Virus record (IMG/VR): IMGVR_UViG_3300023094_000025
Span: 1-37,321 of that record
Strand: one strand, 5' to 3'
Origin: a virus
DNA length: 37,321 nt
Shown here piece by piece: positions 29,880-37,321 of this stretch. Under the pieces are notes generated by a model. The model did no database searches, was not told where the DNA came from, and worked only from the letters and a program-made list of their open reading frames with translations. A program made the position numbers and the translations under genes. Position 1 is the stretch's first letter. Each line of letters opens with the position of its first letter.

Positions 29880-30637
29880 TTCGTCTCCTTAGCCGCGATA
29901 GCTGCGTCGTGGAACTGTTGCGATACCATCGCTTTGTATGCCTCAGTAAGCGCCGACTCTTTATCGCCTTTGCGCATATGTTGGAAGTGGATAAGCCATT
30001 TCATTCCGGCGTTGATCATTTTCTGAGAGATGACGTAAGTTTTATCGCTGTCCTTCGCATTTGTGGATGGCGGGGCGACGTAGCCGCTGTGCTTGTCGCC
30101 ATCGTAGTCAAGGATGAAAGGTTTCTTGTCAATCTCGCCGATCAGGTAGCGCACGCAGTCGGCGTCGTACCTGACACGTTCTGGATACTCCGACCGAGCA
30201 ATGGTGAATCCGTCTGTGTCAAACATCGACGCACCCTTACGGCGCAGAATCGCCGTGAAGTTCGACCTCCCATTGCTTTCGGGCATCGAGCCATACCAGA
30301 CTTCCATCAGCACCGGCTCCGCACTTACAGGCGCTGGAGGGGCGGTGTAGAGCAACGGCGCATTGCCGAAGTGCGGCATGGCGTAGAGTTCGCAGTCGTT
30401 GATCTTGCGCCCGGTCATCCAGCGCAGAACGCCATTTTCGGCGACGGCCATGTGGTGAAGGCGAACCGGCTCCGCGCTCCCCACGGCGGCGCGCTTGGCG
30501 AGTAGCCACATGGTGAATGCGAAGCTTGTCGCGTCACCGCCACAAATCTCAATCATGTCTTCCTCGGAAATAGGCGGCATGTCGTTAATTGCCGCCTCAA
30601 ACTCCCGGCGCTCCTTTTCGATGTTCAATTCGGTCAT
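29876..30637 (-). CDS. Mosaic early phage protein, 253 aa
   Basis: Product has an N-terminal helical segment (EKERREFEAAINDMP), a central LLYTAPPAPVSAEPV linker of the kind that joins exchangeable modules in phage 'ASCH/DUF' mosaics, and a C-terminal region (ISQKMINAGMKWLIHFQHMRKGDKESALTEAYKAM) of about 60 residues that resembles another module. Coupled at both ends by ATGA/GTGA. No enzyme motif seen. Confidence 0.68.
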   Translation of the reverse strand: MTELNIEKERREFEAAINDMPPISEEDMIEICGGDATSFAFTMWLLAKRAAVGSAEPVRLHHMAVAENGVLRWMTGRKINDCELYAMPHFGNAPLLYTAPPAPVSAEPVLMEVWYGSMPESNGRSNFTAILRRKGASMFDTDGFTIARSEYPERVRYDADCVRYLIGEIDKKPFILDYDGDKHSGYVAPPSTNAKDSDKTYVISQKMINAGMKWLIHFQHMRKGDKESALTEAYKAMVSQQFHDAAIAAKETK

Positions 30638-30732
30638 GTCTTACTTTCTGGTGGGGTTGCTGGCTTGCGCGCTTCTGCCAATGCTGCGGCAAGAATCGCA
30701 GCTATCAATTTGATTCGTTCTGATCGCGTCAT
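30634..30732 (-). CDS. Small 32-aa ORF
   Basis: Coding frame MTRSERIKLIAAILAAALAE, then a short Pro-rich tail. It starts one base after the upstream stop and its TGA overlaps the next start (ATGA). The region between two neighbouring genes has no other frame. Ribosome site is weak. Confidence 0.5.
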   Translation of the reverse strand: MTRSERIKLIAAILAAALAEARKPATPPESKT

Positions 30733-30733
30733 A

Positions 30734-31363
30734 TCAGCCCCATTGCTCTGCAAATGCGTTTGCAATATGAGGGTGCGTCCTGCTTCTCTCTCTCTCTCGA
30801 TTTTCACCAGGCGGCATCATGTGGCACTCGGCAAAAATCTCTTCGTAATCAGATTTTTCGTGAGTTGGAACCAGCTTCGGCAATCCCTTCAACCAAAGTG
30901 CAGCGCCTTTTGTGTACGGATCGCCGAACATCCAAGGCTGCACAATTTGGTCTGGCTTCCCGATATGAGACATCGCAAGACCATGCGGCTTAGAATTTTC
31001 AAGAACGATTTTTGGGATACCACAATCACGCAACTTCTTGAAAAATTCGATGCCTTCTAAAAAATCGCGCATACGGTTTGGCCAATTCGGATGGCGCCTG
31101 CGTTGCTCAGCAGGGAGAGGCGTATCCTCCGGGTGGTACATCCACCGTATTCCAGCGATATTGTTGTAGGTGCAATACGGGTGACCGATCATCATGTCCC
31201 AGCTTTCCCAGCCGCTGGCGATCACCTGGAGAACGTCGCCCTTGATATGCCATCCATGTGGCGATTCGCTCTCACGGAGATCGCAAGACACAGCTGTATG
31301 ACCGCGCCGGGAGAACGCATCACGTACGCGGCCGCTGTATTCGCAGGCAACCAAAACTTTCAT
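30734..31363 (-). CDS. Small cytosine-methyltransferase-like protein
   Basis: The 209-aa product starts MKVLVACEYSGRVRDAF (Rossmann motif I-like), then GHTAVSCDLRESE, WDMMIGHPYCTYNN (motif IV-like, with Cys after HPY instead of the usual PPC), and IVLENSKPHGL (motif VI ENV-like). It is shorter than bacterial C5 methyltransferases and shows no clear target-recognition domain. It could methylate phage DNA to evade restriction or act on nucleotides. The ATG at 31363 overlaps the upstream stop; the longer frame to 31414 reads back into the previous gene. A (TC)7 run at 30785-30798 lies near its 3' end. Confidence 0.72.
   Translation of the reverse strand: MKVLVACEYSGRVRDAFSRRGHTAVSCDLRESESPHGWHIKGDVLQVIASGWESWDMMIGHPYCTYNNIAGIRWMYHPEDTPLPAEQRRRHPNWPNRMRDFLEGIEFFKKLRDCGIPKIVLENSKPHGLAMSHIGKPDQIVQPWMFGDPYTKGAALWLKGLPKLVPTHEKSDYEEIFAECHMMPPGENRERERSRTHPHIANAFAEQWG
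30785..30798. repeat. (TC)7 dinucleotide repeat in a coding region
   Basis: Seven consecutive TC units on the plus strand encode alternating Arg-Glu on the minus strand (RERER) about 22 codons before the methyltransferase stop. Gain or loss of one unit would shift the frame of the C-terminus. Confidence 0.75.
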
Positions 31364-32394
31364 CCCGTCACCTGCTGCGGTTGGGATTGCAGGGCGCGGA
31401 TAGCGTTTGCGCATGTTGCGTAATGACCGGAAATACCGATTGCCGCGACCATCCGCTTATCTGGATTGGCGCGCAAACAGACTTCGATTGCTTCATCAAG
31501 CGCTGCATTGCGGATCGCATCCTTATCAGCTGGCGCTTGTTCCTGCGCGGCGGAGGCGACAGAAAACATCCCGTAATTGCAGAGTTCATCGTAGTTGTGA
31601 TCCGGCCACTCGTCGTATTCCGGCGTTCCATCAGCGGGACGCTTTCTGACATCGAATTGTTTGCATACGTGCGTGACAATCCCGCAAACAACATTTTCCA
31701 CTTCGACATCCCATCCGTCGTCGAGATAGTTTGCAATCGCGTCTTCTGCCGCTTTGTCACGCTGTTCTGATGTGCTGAACGTCTCAAGGTAATTTCCTTG
31801 AGGGTCATAGACAAAATAGCAATCAGCAGATATTTCAGCCGCTACCGTCTTAGCCTCTTGGGGCGCTGCTGCACGAAGGCGATTAACCTCCTGCACCAAC
31901 CCCACAACAGGATTGCCATCACAAAGAACATGGCGCTGCATGACTTGCAGATGCTCTGCATAGCCCTGCTGCACAAGCGAATCGTGCACACCCTTGGCGT
32001 CCCATGTCACGGGGCTTGTAACTGTCATGAACCATTCTTCGCCGCTGAATACGTCCCAAACAGCGCAGATCATTTCTGGCGTTGCAGGAGTTGCTGCGAT
32101 GGCTATCGGCGTCTCTGCTGCTGGCGGTGCTGAGAGGGCGAGAATTCCCTCGACCAGCGCATTGCAAGGAACCACTGGCAAGCCATCGTTGTACGGTGCT
32201 TCCTCGAATTCTCTCTCGATGAAGGCAGCGGCGGCTTTCAATGCGGCACGCCAGATCTGCTCATCCGTTACTTGCGGCGATGCCGGGCTGTTGATGTGCG
32301 CGAGCAGGGCGCGGCCGACGAGCGCGGATGGACCGGCAGCCTTCTCGGCTTCCCATTTCTGCGCGGTGGCGATTGCTTGGTCTGCGGTAATCAT
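31360..32394 (-). CDS. Mosaic early phage protein, 344 aa
   Basis: The 344-aa product is made of loosely joined pieces. The N-terminus (MITADQAIATAQKWEAEKAAG) is followed by helical IWRAALKAAAAFIEREFEEAPYN. A linker rich in Ala/Pro (SAPPAAETPIAIAATPATPE) follows, then a middle with WYFVYDPQGN-like CYFVYDPQGNYLETF. The C-terminus (IRNAALDEAIEVCLRAN) resembles end modules of other phage mosaics. No catalytic motif found. Coupled by ATGA to its neighbours. Confidence 0.68.
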   Translation of the reverse strand: MITADQAIATAQKWEAEKAAGPSALVGRALLAHINSPASPQVTDEQIWRAALKAAAAFIEREFEEAPYNDGLPVVPCNALVEGILALSAPPAAETPIAIAATPATPEMICAVWDVFSGEEWFMTVTSPVTWDAKGVHDSLVQQGYAEHLQVMQRHVLCDGNPVVGLVQEVNRLRAAAPQEAKTVAAEISADCYFVYDPQGNYLETFSTSEQRDKAAEDAIANYLDDGWDVEVENVVCGIVTHVCKQFDVRKRPADGTPEYDEWPDHNYDELCNYGMFSVASAAQEQAPADKDAIRNAALDEAIEVCLRANPDKRMVAAIGISGHYATCANAIRALQSQPQQVTG

Positions 32395-32564
32395 GTCTTC
32401 ACCTTGATGGTTGTCGGATCAATCTGCTGCACGCGCTGTGCGATCTCCGGCGCGTCGGCGAGCAGGGCGACGATGCGCTCCTGCATCTGCCGCGCGCCTT
32501 CGACTGCGCCGAACCGCAGGCCTTCGCGGTTCGCTTGCAGGAGCTTTTGTGCTTCGCTGGCCAT
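32391..32564 (-). CDS. Unknown 57-aa early protein
   Basis: Reads MASEAQKLLQANREGLRFGA and continues VEGARQMQERIVALLADAPE, a helical protein common in phage early regions, without known function. ATGA overlaps the next gene. The plus-strand frames here are GC-rich shadows. It lies 2 bp after the next upstream gene. Confidence 0.65.
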   Translation of the reverse strand: MASEAQKLLQANREGLRFGAVEGARQMQERIVALLADAPEIAQRVQQIDPTTIKVKT

Positions 32565-32566
32565 GG

Positions 32567-33163
32567 TCAGGCGGTAGCTTCGCCGGCCTGCACGAACGCG
32601 GCTTCTGCGGCAGCACGCGCAGCTTCTTGTTTCTCGGCCTTGGTCAGCCGCTTCGGCGCCAGCATGTCGGCTTGCGGAGCTTCCGGCGCAGTGAAAATCA
32701 TCTTGGTCTTGAGGTCAGGGTTGTCGTACAGCCATCCGGCGGTGTCGCTGTCGGGATGCGTGCTGATCATCCATGCCAGATTTGCCGAGCCGCCTTCGAG
32801 GAATGCCGCGGTGAATTTGTGAATCTTGCAGTCGTGCAGCTTCTTATTGCTGTCACCGCCGAGGCCATAGTCAATCTCGACGCCGAAGTTCAGGAATTCC
32901 TTGCCGATCTTGAGCGGCATTTCCAGCGCGGAGTAGCGCAGCGCGGTGGCCGCTGGCTTCTCGTCAACCTGGTCGATCAGATCGGGCTCATCCGGAATCT
33001 TGTAGACCAGATCGCAGATGCCCGGCAGCAGAGTCTCCACCAGCGATGCAGGAACGACGGCGCGGCAGGAGATATCAGCGGCCGGCACGCGTCCATCGCC
33101 GTGCGCCTCGGAACGTGCATTGAAGTTGACCAGCGTTACCGGGATTTCTTTGGTGTCAAACAT
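32567..33163 (-). CDS. Conserved phage protein of the recombination module
   Basis: The 198-aa protein starts MFDTKEIPVTLVNFNARSEAHGDGRVPAADI, an N-terminus conserved in many phages next to RecT/exonuclease genes. It continues with LETLLPGICDLVYK and CKIHKFTAAFLEGGSANLAWMIS and ends in a Lys/Ala-rich tail. The start overlaps the upstream gene (ATG within the last codons); the longer frame to 33289 would lie inside that gene. A role in DNA recombination is suggested by neighbours only. Confidence 0.72.
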   Translation of the reverse strand: MFDTKEIPVTLVNFNARSEAHGDGRVPAADISCRAVVPASLVETLLPGICDLVYKIPDEPDLIDQVDEKPAATALRYSALEMPLKIGKEFLNFGVEIDYGLGGDSNKKLHDCKIHKFTAAFLEGGSANLAWMISTHPDSDTAGWLYDNPDLKTKMIFTAPEAPQADMLAPKRLTKAEKQEAARAAAEAAFVQAGEATA

Positions 33164-33386
33164 GGGTGATGCTCCTTTCGTGGATAAATGCGGCATAGGG
33201 CTTGCGGATGAGGCTATGGCAGCGTTCGGCTGCTTTCGGGTCGCTATCCACCTCGGCGCGTGATTGGATGTCGCACAGGGCGCGTACAACGCGGACAGCC
33301 GTCGGCTCGTCGGGGACGCGCAGGAACTCGCGGAATTCGGGCTCCTTGCAGCGGAGGGCGAGCCAGGTGGATAGGCGGATGGTCAT
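33156..33386 (-). CDS. Unknown 76-aa early protein
   Basis: The product starts MTIRLSTWLALRCKEPEFREFL and has helical AVRVVRALCDIQSRAEVDSDP with the end RKPYAAFIHER. It overlaps the exonuclease stop by 4 bp and the next gene by 8 bp. Short proteins that read CxxPxFxxFLxxxxEExAxxxxRxxCxIxSRxEID are widespread in phage recombination modules; function unknown. Confidence 0.7.
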   Translation of the reverse strand: MTIRLSTWLALRCKEPEFREFLRVPDEPTAVRVVRALCDIQSRAEVDSDPKAAERCHSLIRKPYAAFIHERSITHV

Positions 33387-34150
33387 GCTGGCGCGCGCAG
33401 TTGCGTTTCGTACTGATCGACCAGCCCTTTGAACTCCATCAGGTCGGCCTCCAGCTTTTCGATGTACTGCTCGTCGCGCTCGACGCGCCGGCGCCAGAGC
33501 TGTTTATTGATCGACTTGAGGGCAGGGCAGTACAGGCAGAATTCCCAATACTTGCGGCCAGTCAGCCAGAGGCCGCCCTGAACTTGGTCGGTGAACTTGC
33601 TCCAGTCTTCGCCGAACCAGATGCGGCGGATTTCCTCTGGCGAGATCAGGCACTTGTATTCGCTGCCGCCGTCGTCTTCGACCAGACCGTCGGCGCTGAT
33701 CCCGAACAGCCGGTCATCGGTGGTGATGAAGCCGCAAGGCTGGATCATCAGGCCGGTCTGGACTTCATGTTCCATGCGCGCCTCCGGCTCCATCTCGCGG
33801 CCCCGGCGCATGGCGTATGTTTCGAAGCCGGCATCGTCCAGAGGTGCGCCGCTGATGCGCTCAATCGCCAGCCGGAAGGCATAATCCTTGGCGGCGTCTG
33901 AATATTCGCCGACCTTCTCTCCGTCCAGAGCGCGCTGAATTCCTTCGGCCTTCGGTGCGGCCTTGTAACCGGCCAGCGCCATCGCCTCTGCCGACGACTT
34001 GCCGGCGAGGATCGCGTCGACATACGCCTGCTGCCGGTCATCGAGGCAATTCACCTTCGTGCGCGCGACGCGAAACATGCTGCCGGTGATCACGCTGGCC
34101 CGGGCAGAATGCCATTCCGGTGAACCCTGCTCGCTGGTGTGGATGATCAT
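33383..34150 (-). CDS. YqaJ/lambda-type 5'-3' exonuclease
   Basis: The 255-aa protein has the motifs of the lambda-exonuclease/YqaJ family in order: WHSARASVITGS at the N-terminus, RRGREMEPEAR (E121), GISADGLVEDD (D154), SEYKC (E164, K166) and DQVQGGLWLTG (Q189/Q191). It degrades one strand of double-stranded ends to make 3' overhangs for the RecT protein encoded 2 bp upstream. Together they form a Red-like recombination pair. Confidence 0.9.
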   Translation of the reverse strand: MIIHTSEQGSPEWHSARASVITGSMFRVARTKVNCLDDRQQAYVDAILAGKSSAEAMALAGYKAAPKAEGIQRALDGEKVGEYSDAAKDYAFRLAIERISGAPLDDAGFETYAMRRGREMEPEARMEHEVQTGLMIQPCGFITTDDRLFGISADGLVEDDGGSEYKCLISPEEIRRIWFGEDWSKFTDQVQGGLWLTGRKYWEFCLYCPALKSINKQLWRRRVERDEQYIEKLEADLMEFKGLVDQYETQLRAPA

Positions 34151-34152
34151 GA

Positions 34153-35202
34153 TCAGCTCGGCACGTAATCGTCGCCACGATCCAGCCCGGCGGCGAACTC
34201 AGGGTCAATCGGTGGCGCTGGCGGCGCGTCGGCACGAGGTGTACCGGCATCGCCGTTGTCGATGACGTCGGCACCGGCAGCCGCTGCCGCTTCCTTCATT
34301 GCGGCGCGGTGGCGCGAGATGGCTTCCTTCAATTTGGCGTGATCGGCCGGCTGCTTGGAGAGCTGCGCGTTGTTGGCCTTCCAGAACGCCAAGGCGTCGG
34401 CATCCGTGGTGGTCTGCAGCGCAGCCACAATCAGCGGCTTGACGTCGATACGGCTCGCGTCCGGCGGTTCGTTGATGTCGCGCATGCCTTCGCCGCCGTC
34501 GGTGTTCAGGTAGTGGATCGCAGCGTCCAGACGGTCAGTCTTCGGCCAATACTTGTACGCCTGCTTGACGCACGTTTTCTTGATCATTTCTTCGGCGTCG
34601 CTCACCCATGGGCAAGATTTGATCTTCTTGGCGACATACGATTTCCAGGCTTCGGAGCGGTCGCGGATGTCGTTGACCTTGCCGATTTCCATTGTGTGGG
34701 TCAGGTAGTCACCGTCGACCGTCTTCACGACCACGTAGACGCCGACGATATCGCCGCGATCATCGGGTGGCGCGAACTCTTCGAACTCATGCACCGGCAG
34801 TTGATCCATGCGGCCACGAATGAACTTGTCATTGCGGCGCACGATCTGGGCCTGCGCCCACTTGATGGAGCCGGATTCGACAGCAAGGTCGATCAGGCCC
34901 ATATAGCTGATGTCGAGGCAAATCGCAGCATCTGCACCAGCGTTCGGGCGGCGCGGCACCAGGTAGGCCTGCTTCTTCGCCGGGTTCAGGCTGATGCCGA
35001 TGGCGGCGATGTTCGTCACGGCGTTGATCACCGATTGCCGGTTCTTGTTGGCGACGCTGAGAATGTAGTCACCGCTGCCGATGATCTGAATTGCGAAGCC
35101 TGCTTCACGTTCGAAGTTCAGCGACTTATCTGCCAGCACGGCCATGAAAGAGGCGCGCGTGCCGTAGATTTCATCCGTAATCAGTGCGAGTGCATTGCTC
35201 AT
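34153..35202 (-). CDS. recT: RecT-family ssDNA annealing protein
   Basis: The 349-aa protein has the conserved RecT core: [66 protein letters not shown] and [17 protein letters not shown] followed by [16 protein letters not shown]. The C-terminal part (about 270-349) is variable and Ala/Pro-rich. It anneals complementary single strands made by the exonuclease in the next gene. The start overlaps the upstream stop (ATGA). Confidence 0.9.
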   Translation of the reverse strand: MSNALALITDEIYGTRASFMAVLADKSLNFEREAGFAIQIIGSGDYILSVANKNRQSVINAVTNIAAIGISLNPAKKQAYLVPRRPNAGADAAICLDISYMGLIDLAVESGSIKWAQAQIVRRNDKFIRGRMDQLPVHEFEEFAPPDDRGDIVGVYVVVKTVDGDYLTHTMEIGKVNDIRDRSEAWKSYVAKKIKSCPWVSDAEEMIKKTCVKQAYKYWPKTDRLDAAIHYLNTDGGEGMRDINEPPDASRIDVKPLIVAALQTTTDADALAFWKANNAQLSKQPADHAKLKEAISRHRAAMKEAAAAAGADVIDNGDAGTPRADAPPAPPIDPEFAAGLDRGDDYVPS

Positions 35203-35417
35203 TTCTCATCCTCAGAATAAGCCGCGACAGGAAACGTGAATGCCTCGGCGTTGGTGTAAAGTTTCTTGAACAGGCGCTTGTTCTGCTCGACCTTGGCGCG
35301 CTGCTGGGCCTTGGCGTAGCGCTCGTCGGCTTCCGCATCGCGGATCGGCTGTGTGATCCACAGCAAGCCGACGATGGTCATGCCGAGCAGGGCTCCGTAG
35401 GGGTAGGCGGTGGTCAT
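35199..35417 (-). CDS. Small membrane-anchored protein
   Basis: The 72-aa product has one hydrophobic N-terminal segment (YGALLGMTIVGLLWITQP) followed by a charged helix (RDAEADERYAKAQQRAKVEQNKRLFKKLY). Start at 35417 overlaps the previous stop; longer upstream frame in the HNH gene is not used. Function unknown. Location between RecT and an HNH gene suggests no clear role. Confidence 0.65.
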   Translation of the reverse strand: MTTAYPYGALLGMTIVGLLWITQPIRDAEADERYAKAQQRAKVEQNKRLFKKLYTNAEAFTFPVAAYSEDEK

Positions 35418-35926
35418 TTGACAGACTCCAAATTGGCGCGCGCCAGTATGGCCTTCACACGGATGGCAATCTTTTCGGACGCGCTCAGGTGGCCGGCGCG
35501 GGAATTGCAATCCGGATGCGCGAGGACGAAATTGCTGATGTGATTGGGGCCGCCGTGCGTGACCGCCACCAGGTGCTCGACGCTCTCGAAGCCGCGGGCA
35601 ACAGGATCCAGGCAAAAGAAGCACTCTCTCCCGTCACGGGAGAGCAGCGTGGCGACCACCGGGCTATTCGGCTTACGCGGCTGGCGTTTCGTCGGCGCGA
35701 CCGCGCGCCAGGCGTGATTGCCACGGAAGGCGTCGAATGCGGACAGTGAGTCGCCGGTGAACGTCAGCTTGCAGGCCTTGTTCGTGTAAATCACCGATGT
35801 GACGGCGCCGGATTTGAAGCGCACGACTTCCCATTCGCTGGTCGGCTCGAGCACTTGCGCACCATTCGCAGACAGCCACATGCGGAATGCGGTCAGGCGT
35901 TTTTTGCTGATCGCTTCCTGGCTCAT
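35414..35926 (-). CDS. HNH endonuclease-like protein
   Basis: The 170-aa protein ends in an HNH domain: zinc Cys pair C102 and C105 (RECFFC), SVEHLVAV (E117-H118), GGPNHISNFVLAH (N128, H129, N132, H137) and CN (C140). An N-terminal region of about 90 residues (FRMWLSANGAQVLEPTSEWEV and GDSLSAFDAFRGN) is of a type I do not recognise. Here it lies in the early operon, so it is more likely a DNA-metabolism or homing-type nuclease than a packaging nuclease. Confidence 0.85.
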   Translation of the reverse strand: MSQEAISKKRLTAFRMWLSANGAQVLEPTSEWEVVRFKSGAVTSVIYTNKACKLTFTGDSLSAFDAFRGNHAWRAVAPTKRQPRKPNSPVVATLLSRDGRECFFCLDPVARGFESVEHLVAVTHGGPNHISNFVLAHPDCNSRAGHLSASEKIAIRVKAILARANLESVK

Positions 35927-36186
35927 GTCATCCTCCGCAGCGGCTGCGCATGTACCTTCGCCGGTGCGCTGACTGGTTGCGCTGCGTCGCCGGATTCGTC
36001 AGCAGGCAGCACCGCCGCCAGGATAACGAGGCAGAACAGGCCGAAGGCGGCCAGCAGCCAGAAGACGGTAGCCGGGCCGTAGCGGAACAGACGGCGACGC
36101 AGGCGACGCACAGCAGGGCGCGCAGGGCGGTCGATATCGCCCAGCCATTGACGACGCGCGCGGCCGTTCACGCAATGGCCGATCAT
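35923..36186 (-). CDS. Small basic membrane protein
   Basis: The 87-aa product has a strongly basic N-terminus (GRARRQWLGDIDRPARPAVRR) and one membrane segment (ATVFWLLAAFGLFCLVILAAV), then a short tail. Coupled by ATGA to both neighbours. Topology is positive-inside with the N-terminus cytoplasmic. Function unknown. Confidence 0.65.
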   Translation of the reverse strand: MIGHCVNGRARRQWLGDIDRPARPAVRRLRRRLFRYGPATVFWLLAAFGLFCLVILAAVLPADESGDAAQPVSAPAKVHAQPLRRMT

Positions 36187-36626
36187 GCTTGAGCCCCTTG
36201 CTTTACAAGATCCTTAAAACTCGCACCCCACATCTTGGAGGCGCTATAACCAAGTTCTTTTGCAAGATCGGCAAGCGCTTCCAGGCCGGTATCACCAAAA
36301 CCGGCAGGCGATTCCTGTAAATTGGTAAATCCTTGGACTGTCGCGCAGTACTGATCGCCATCAACAGTAAGGGCTGCACCGATACGTTCCGCGTAGCGCT
36401 CCGCATCGTCTGAACTGCACCCCCACTTATCTGCCAATTCTTTTATGCGAGCGTGAGATGCTCCAAGTGCAGATGCTTCAACCAAAATGGTCCATGCCGT
36501 TTCTCGGTTCGAAGTGTCCATAAACCAGAACGCACGGACGAAATCCGAATCACGTAGGTCGCACACTTCTGCATGCGGCTTATAGATCAAGTCGCCGTTT
36601 TCGTGGAGATAGTAGATTGCGCTCAT
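36183..36626 (-). CDS. Unknown 147-aa early protein
   Basis: Starts MSAIYYLHENGDLIYKPHAEV and includes DLRDSDFVRAFWFMDTSNRE, ADKWGCSSDDAERYAERIG and a C-terminal QGFTNLQESPAGFGDTGLEAL. The segment RDSDFVRAFWxxDxxDRExAWxILVEALALGA is a pattern I know from phage early proteins with unknown function. Coupled at both ends. AT content is higher than that of the neighbours, suggesting separate acquisition. Confidence 0.7.
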   Translation of the reverse strand: MSAIYYLHENGDLIYKPHAEVCDLRDSDFVRAFWFMDTSNRETAWTILVEASALGASHARIKELADKWGCSSDDAERYAERIGAALTVDGDQYCATVQGFTNLQESPAGFGDTGLEALADLAKELGYSASKMWGASFKDLVKQGAQA

Positions 36627-36958
36627 GCCCCCACCCCCAGCGGCTCATCGTTGTAGCGGGCGTCGCAACGCGCTTGCGCGGCGATCTCGGCACCGCTCTC
36701 AAGGTTCTCTTCGCAGTACGCCGAGAAGTCGCGCAGCTGGGTCGAACTCAGGATCTCGAACAGGCTGACGGTCGTGCCGGCCAGCGCGGCATCGGTGACG
36801 ATGTATTCGTCGCCAGCCATGCGCGGACGCTCGCCGTAGAGGTCGAGTTTCAGGCCGTTGTATTCGTAGCCGGGCAGGATCAGGTCGGCGGAGACTTGCG
36901 GCTGCACGGACAGCGCGGCGAGTAGCGCCTGCTGGGTGTAATGGGCGAGAGCGGTCAT
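36623..36958 (-). CDS. Unknown 111-aa early protein
   Basis: The product starts MTALAHYTQQALLAALSVQPQ and has a beta-rich centre (LILPGYEYNGLKLDLYGERPR). It starts 2 bp after the pentapeptide gene stop and overlaps the next gene by 4 bp. No domain recognised. Confidence 0.68.
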   Translation of the reverse strand: MTALAHYTQQALLAALSVQPQVSADLILPGYEYNGLKLDLYGERPRMAGDEYIVTDAALAGTTVSLFEILSSTQLRDFSAYCEENLESGAEIAAQARCDARYNDEPLGVGA

Positions 36959-36960
36959 GA

Positions 36961-37321
36961 TCAGGCCTCGGCTACAGCCGCAGCGTTGGCCAGCAACGCG
37001 GCGAATTCATCAATCCACTCGACAGTCATTTTCACGACGCTGCTGCTGTCCGGCGTGTCGCCCGTGTTGATCTGCATAAACCATTGCTCAGCTGGACGCG
37101 AAGAATTCGGCTCGATGCCGTTGCCCAAAGTGCGGTGCGATACGCCGCGTGCGATGGCGATGGTTCCGACCAAGCAAGCGCAAGCACCCTCATATACGCT
37201 GCCATTGACACGACCAGCAACAAGTGCGGCGCGGACTGCCGCAACTTCCTTCGGTGCGCGAAGAAGAATGTCGAAAAGATCGGCTTTGAAGAAGCCCAGG
37301 TCGGCATCGCGCAGGTTGGCA
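36961..37321 (-). CDS. Pentapeptide-repeat protein, C-terminal part (cut by window edge)
   Basis: Read from the window end, the frame begins with two pentapeptide-like units (ANLRD, ADLGF) and then a C-terminal domain: FKADLFDILLRAPKEVAAVR, GRVNGSVYEGACACLVGTIA and MTVEWIDEFAALLANAAAV. This C-terminal domain behind pentapeptide repeats is common in phage early proteins of unknown function. Its N-terminal half is at 173-1, so the gene spans the closing point of a circular genome. The joined protein would have about 178-180 residues (or more if further repeats are missing). Confidence 0.85.
   Translation of the reverse strand, partial: ANLRDADLGFFKADLFDILLRAPKEVAAVRAALVAGRVNGSVYEGACACLVGTIAIARGVSHRTLGNGIEPNSSRPAEQWFMQINTGDTPDSSSVVKMTVEWIDEFAALLANAAAVAEA

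Noticed and set aside
1-37321. CRISPR array, tRNA or insertion sequence
   Set aside because: No regularly spaced direct repeats, no cloverleaf-like sequence and no transposase frame were found; the end repeats are coding pentapeptide repeats.

Overview
The window looks like the complete genome of one temperate, short-tailed (podovirus-type, P22-like module order) bacteriophage, not a slice of bacterial chromosome. Every gene is phage-like and there are no tRNA, rRNA or host metabolic genes. The two ends carry the two halves of the same leftward pentapeptide-repeat gene (N-terminal half at 173-1, C-terminal half at 37321-36961). The integrase and the probable attachment site lie in the middle, with phage genes on both sides. 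This is what a circular or circularly permuted phage molecule looks like when the assembly is cut inside a repeat. GC-rich coding sequence, the gene repertoire and a CTGT-N8-ACAG LexA box suggest a betaproteobacterial (Burkholderiales-like) host; this is inference, not proof.

Layout, read as a circle. (1) Immunity region, 174-3060: a leftward promoter with operators (217-265), a lysogeny operon on the minus strand (repressor 2126-1653, then a 140-aa protein and two lipoproteins, closed by a terminator at 297-318), and a rightward promoter with the same operators (2145-2210) driving a Cro-like gene. The order matches lambda pL-rex-cI-pR-cro, with the two lipoproteins and the 140-aa protein in the rex position. 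A separate minus-strand gene (2926-2552) faces cro. (2) Early right operon, 3061-8410: CII-like regulator, winged-helix protein, replication initiator with an internal G-rich tract, DnaB/RecA-type helicase, RuvC-like resolvase, and many tiny translationally coupled ORFs. (3) Late operon, 8420-27037, all plus strand except one antisense ORF: terminase, portal, scaffold, capsid, connectors, a secreted collagen-like protein, cupin protein, three DNA-ejection proteins, a P22 gp10-like stabilisation protein, tail fibre, and a lysis cassette (holin-like genes, DUF5675-type lysis candidate, Rz/Rz1). (4) A small gene (27074-27331) under a canonical LexA box, then the probable attP (27332-27583). (5) Early left operon, minus strand from 173 through the circle junction to 27584: pentapeptide protein, HNH nuclease, RecT annealing protein, YqaJ/lambda-type exonuclease, a small cytosine-methyltransferase-like protein, mosaic phage proteins, Xis and Int.

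Most interesting ideas. The repressor has an N-terminal HTH but no visible S24/LexA autocleavage domain, while a separate 85-aa gene sits under a consensus LexA box. This suggests SOS induction through a LexA-controlled antirepressor (the logic of Tum in coliphage 186) rather than repressor self-cleavage. Three unknown genes share the repressor operon and are candidates for exclusion or lysogenic conversion. The lysis cassette has no recognisable lysozyme, amidase or transglycosylase; a DUF5675-type protein with His and Cys motifs resembling L,D-transpeptidases occupies that slot. A 52-aa membrane protein is encoded antisense inside the late operon.
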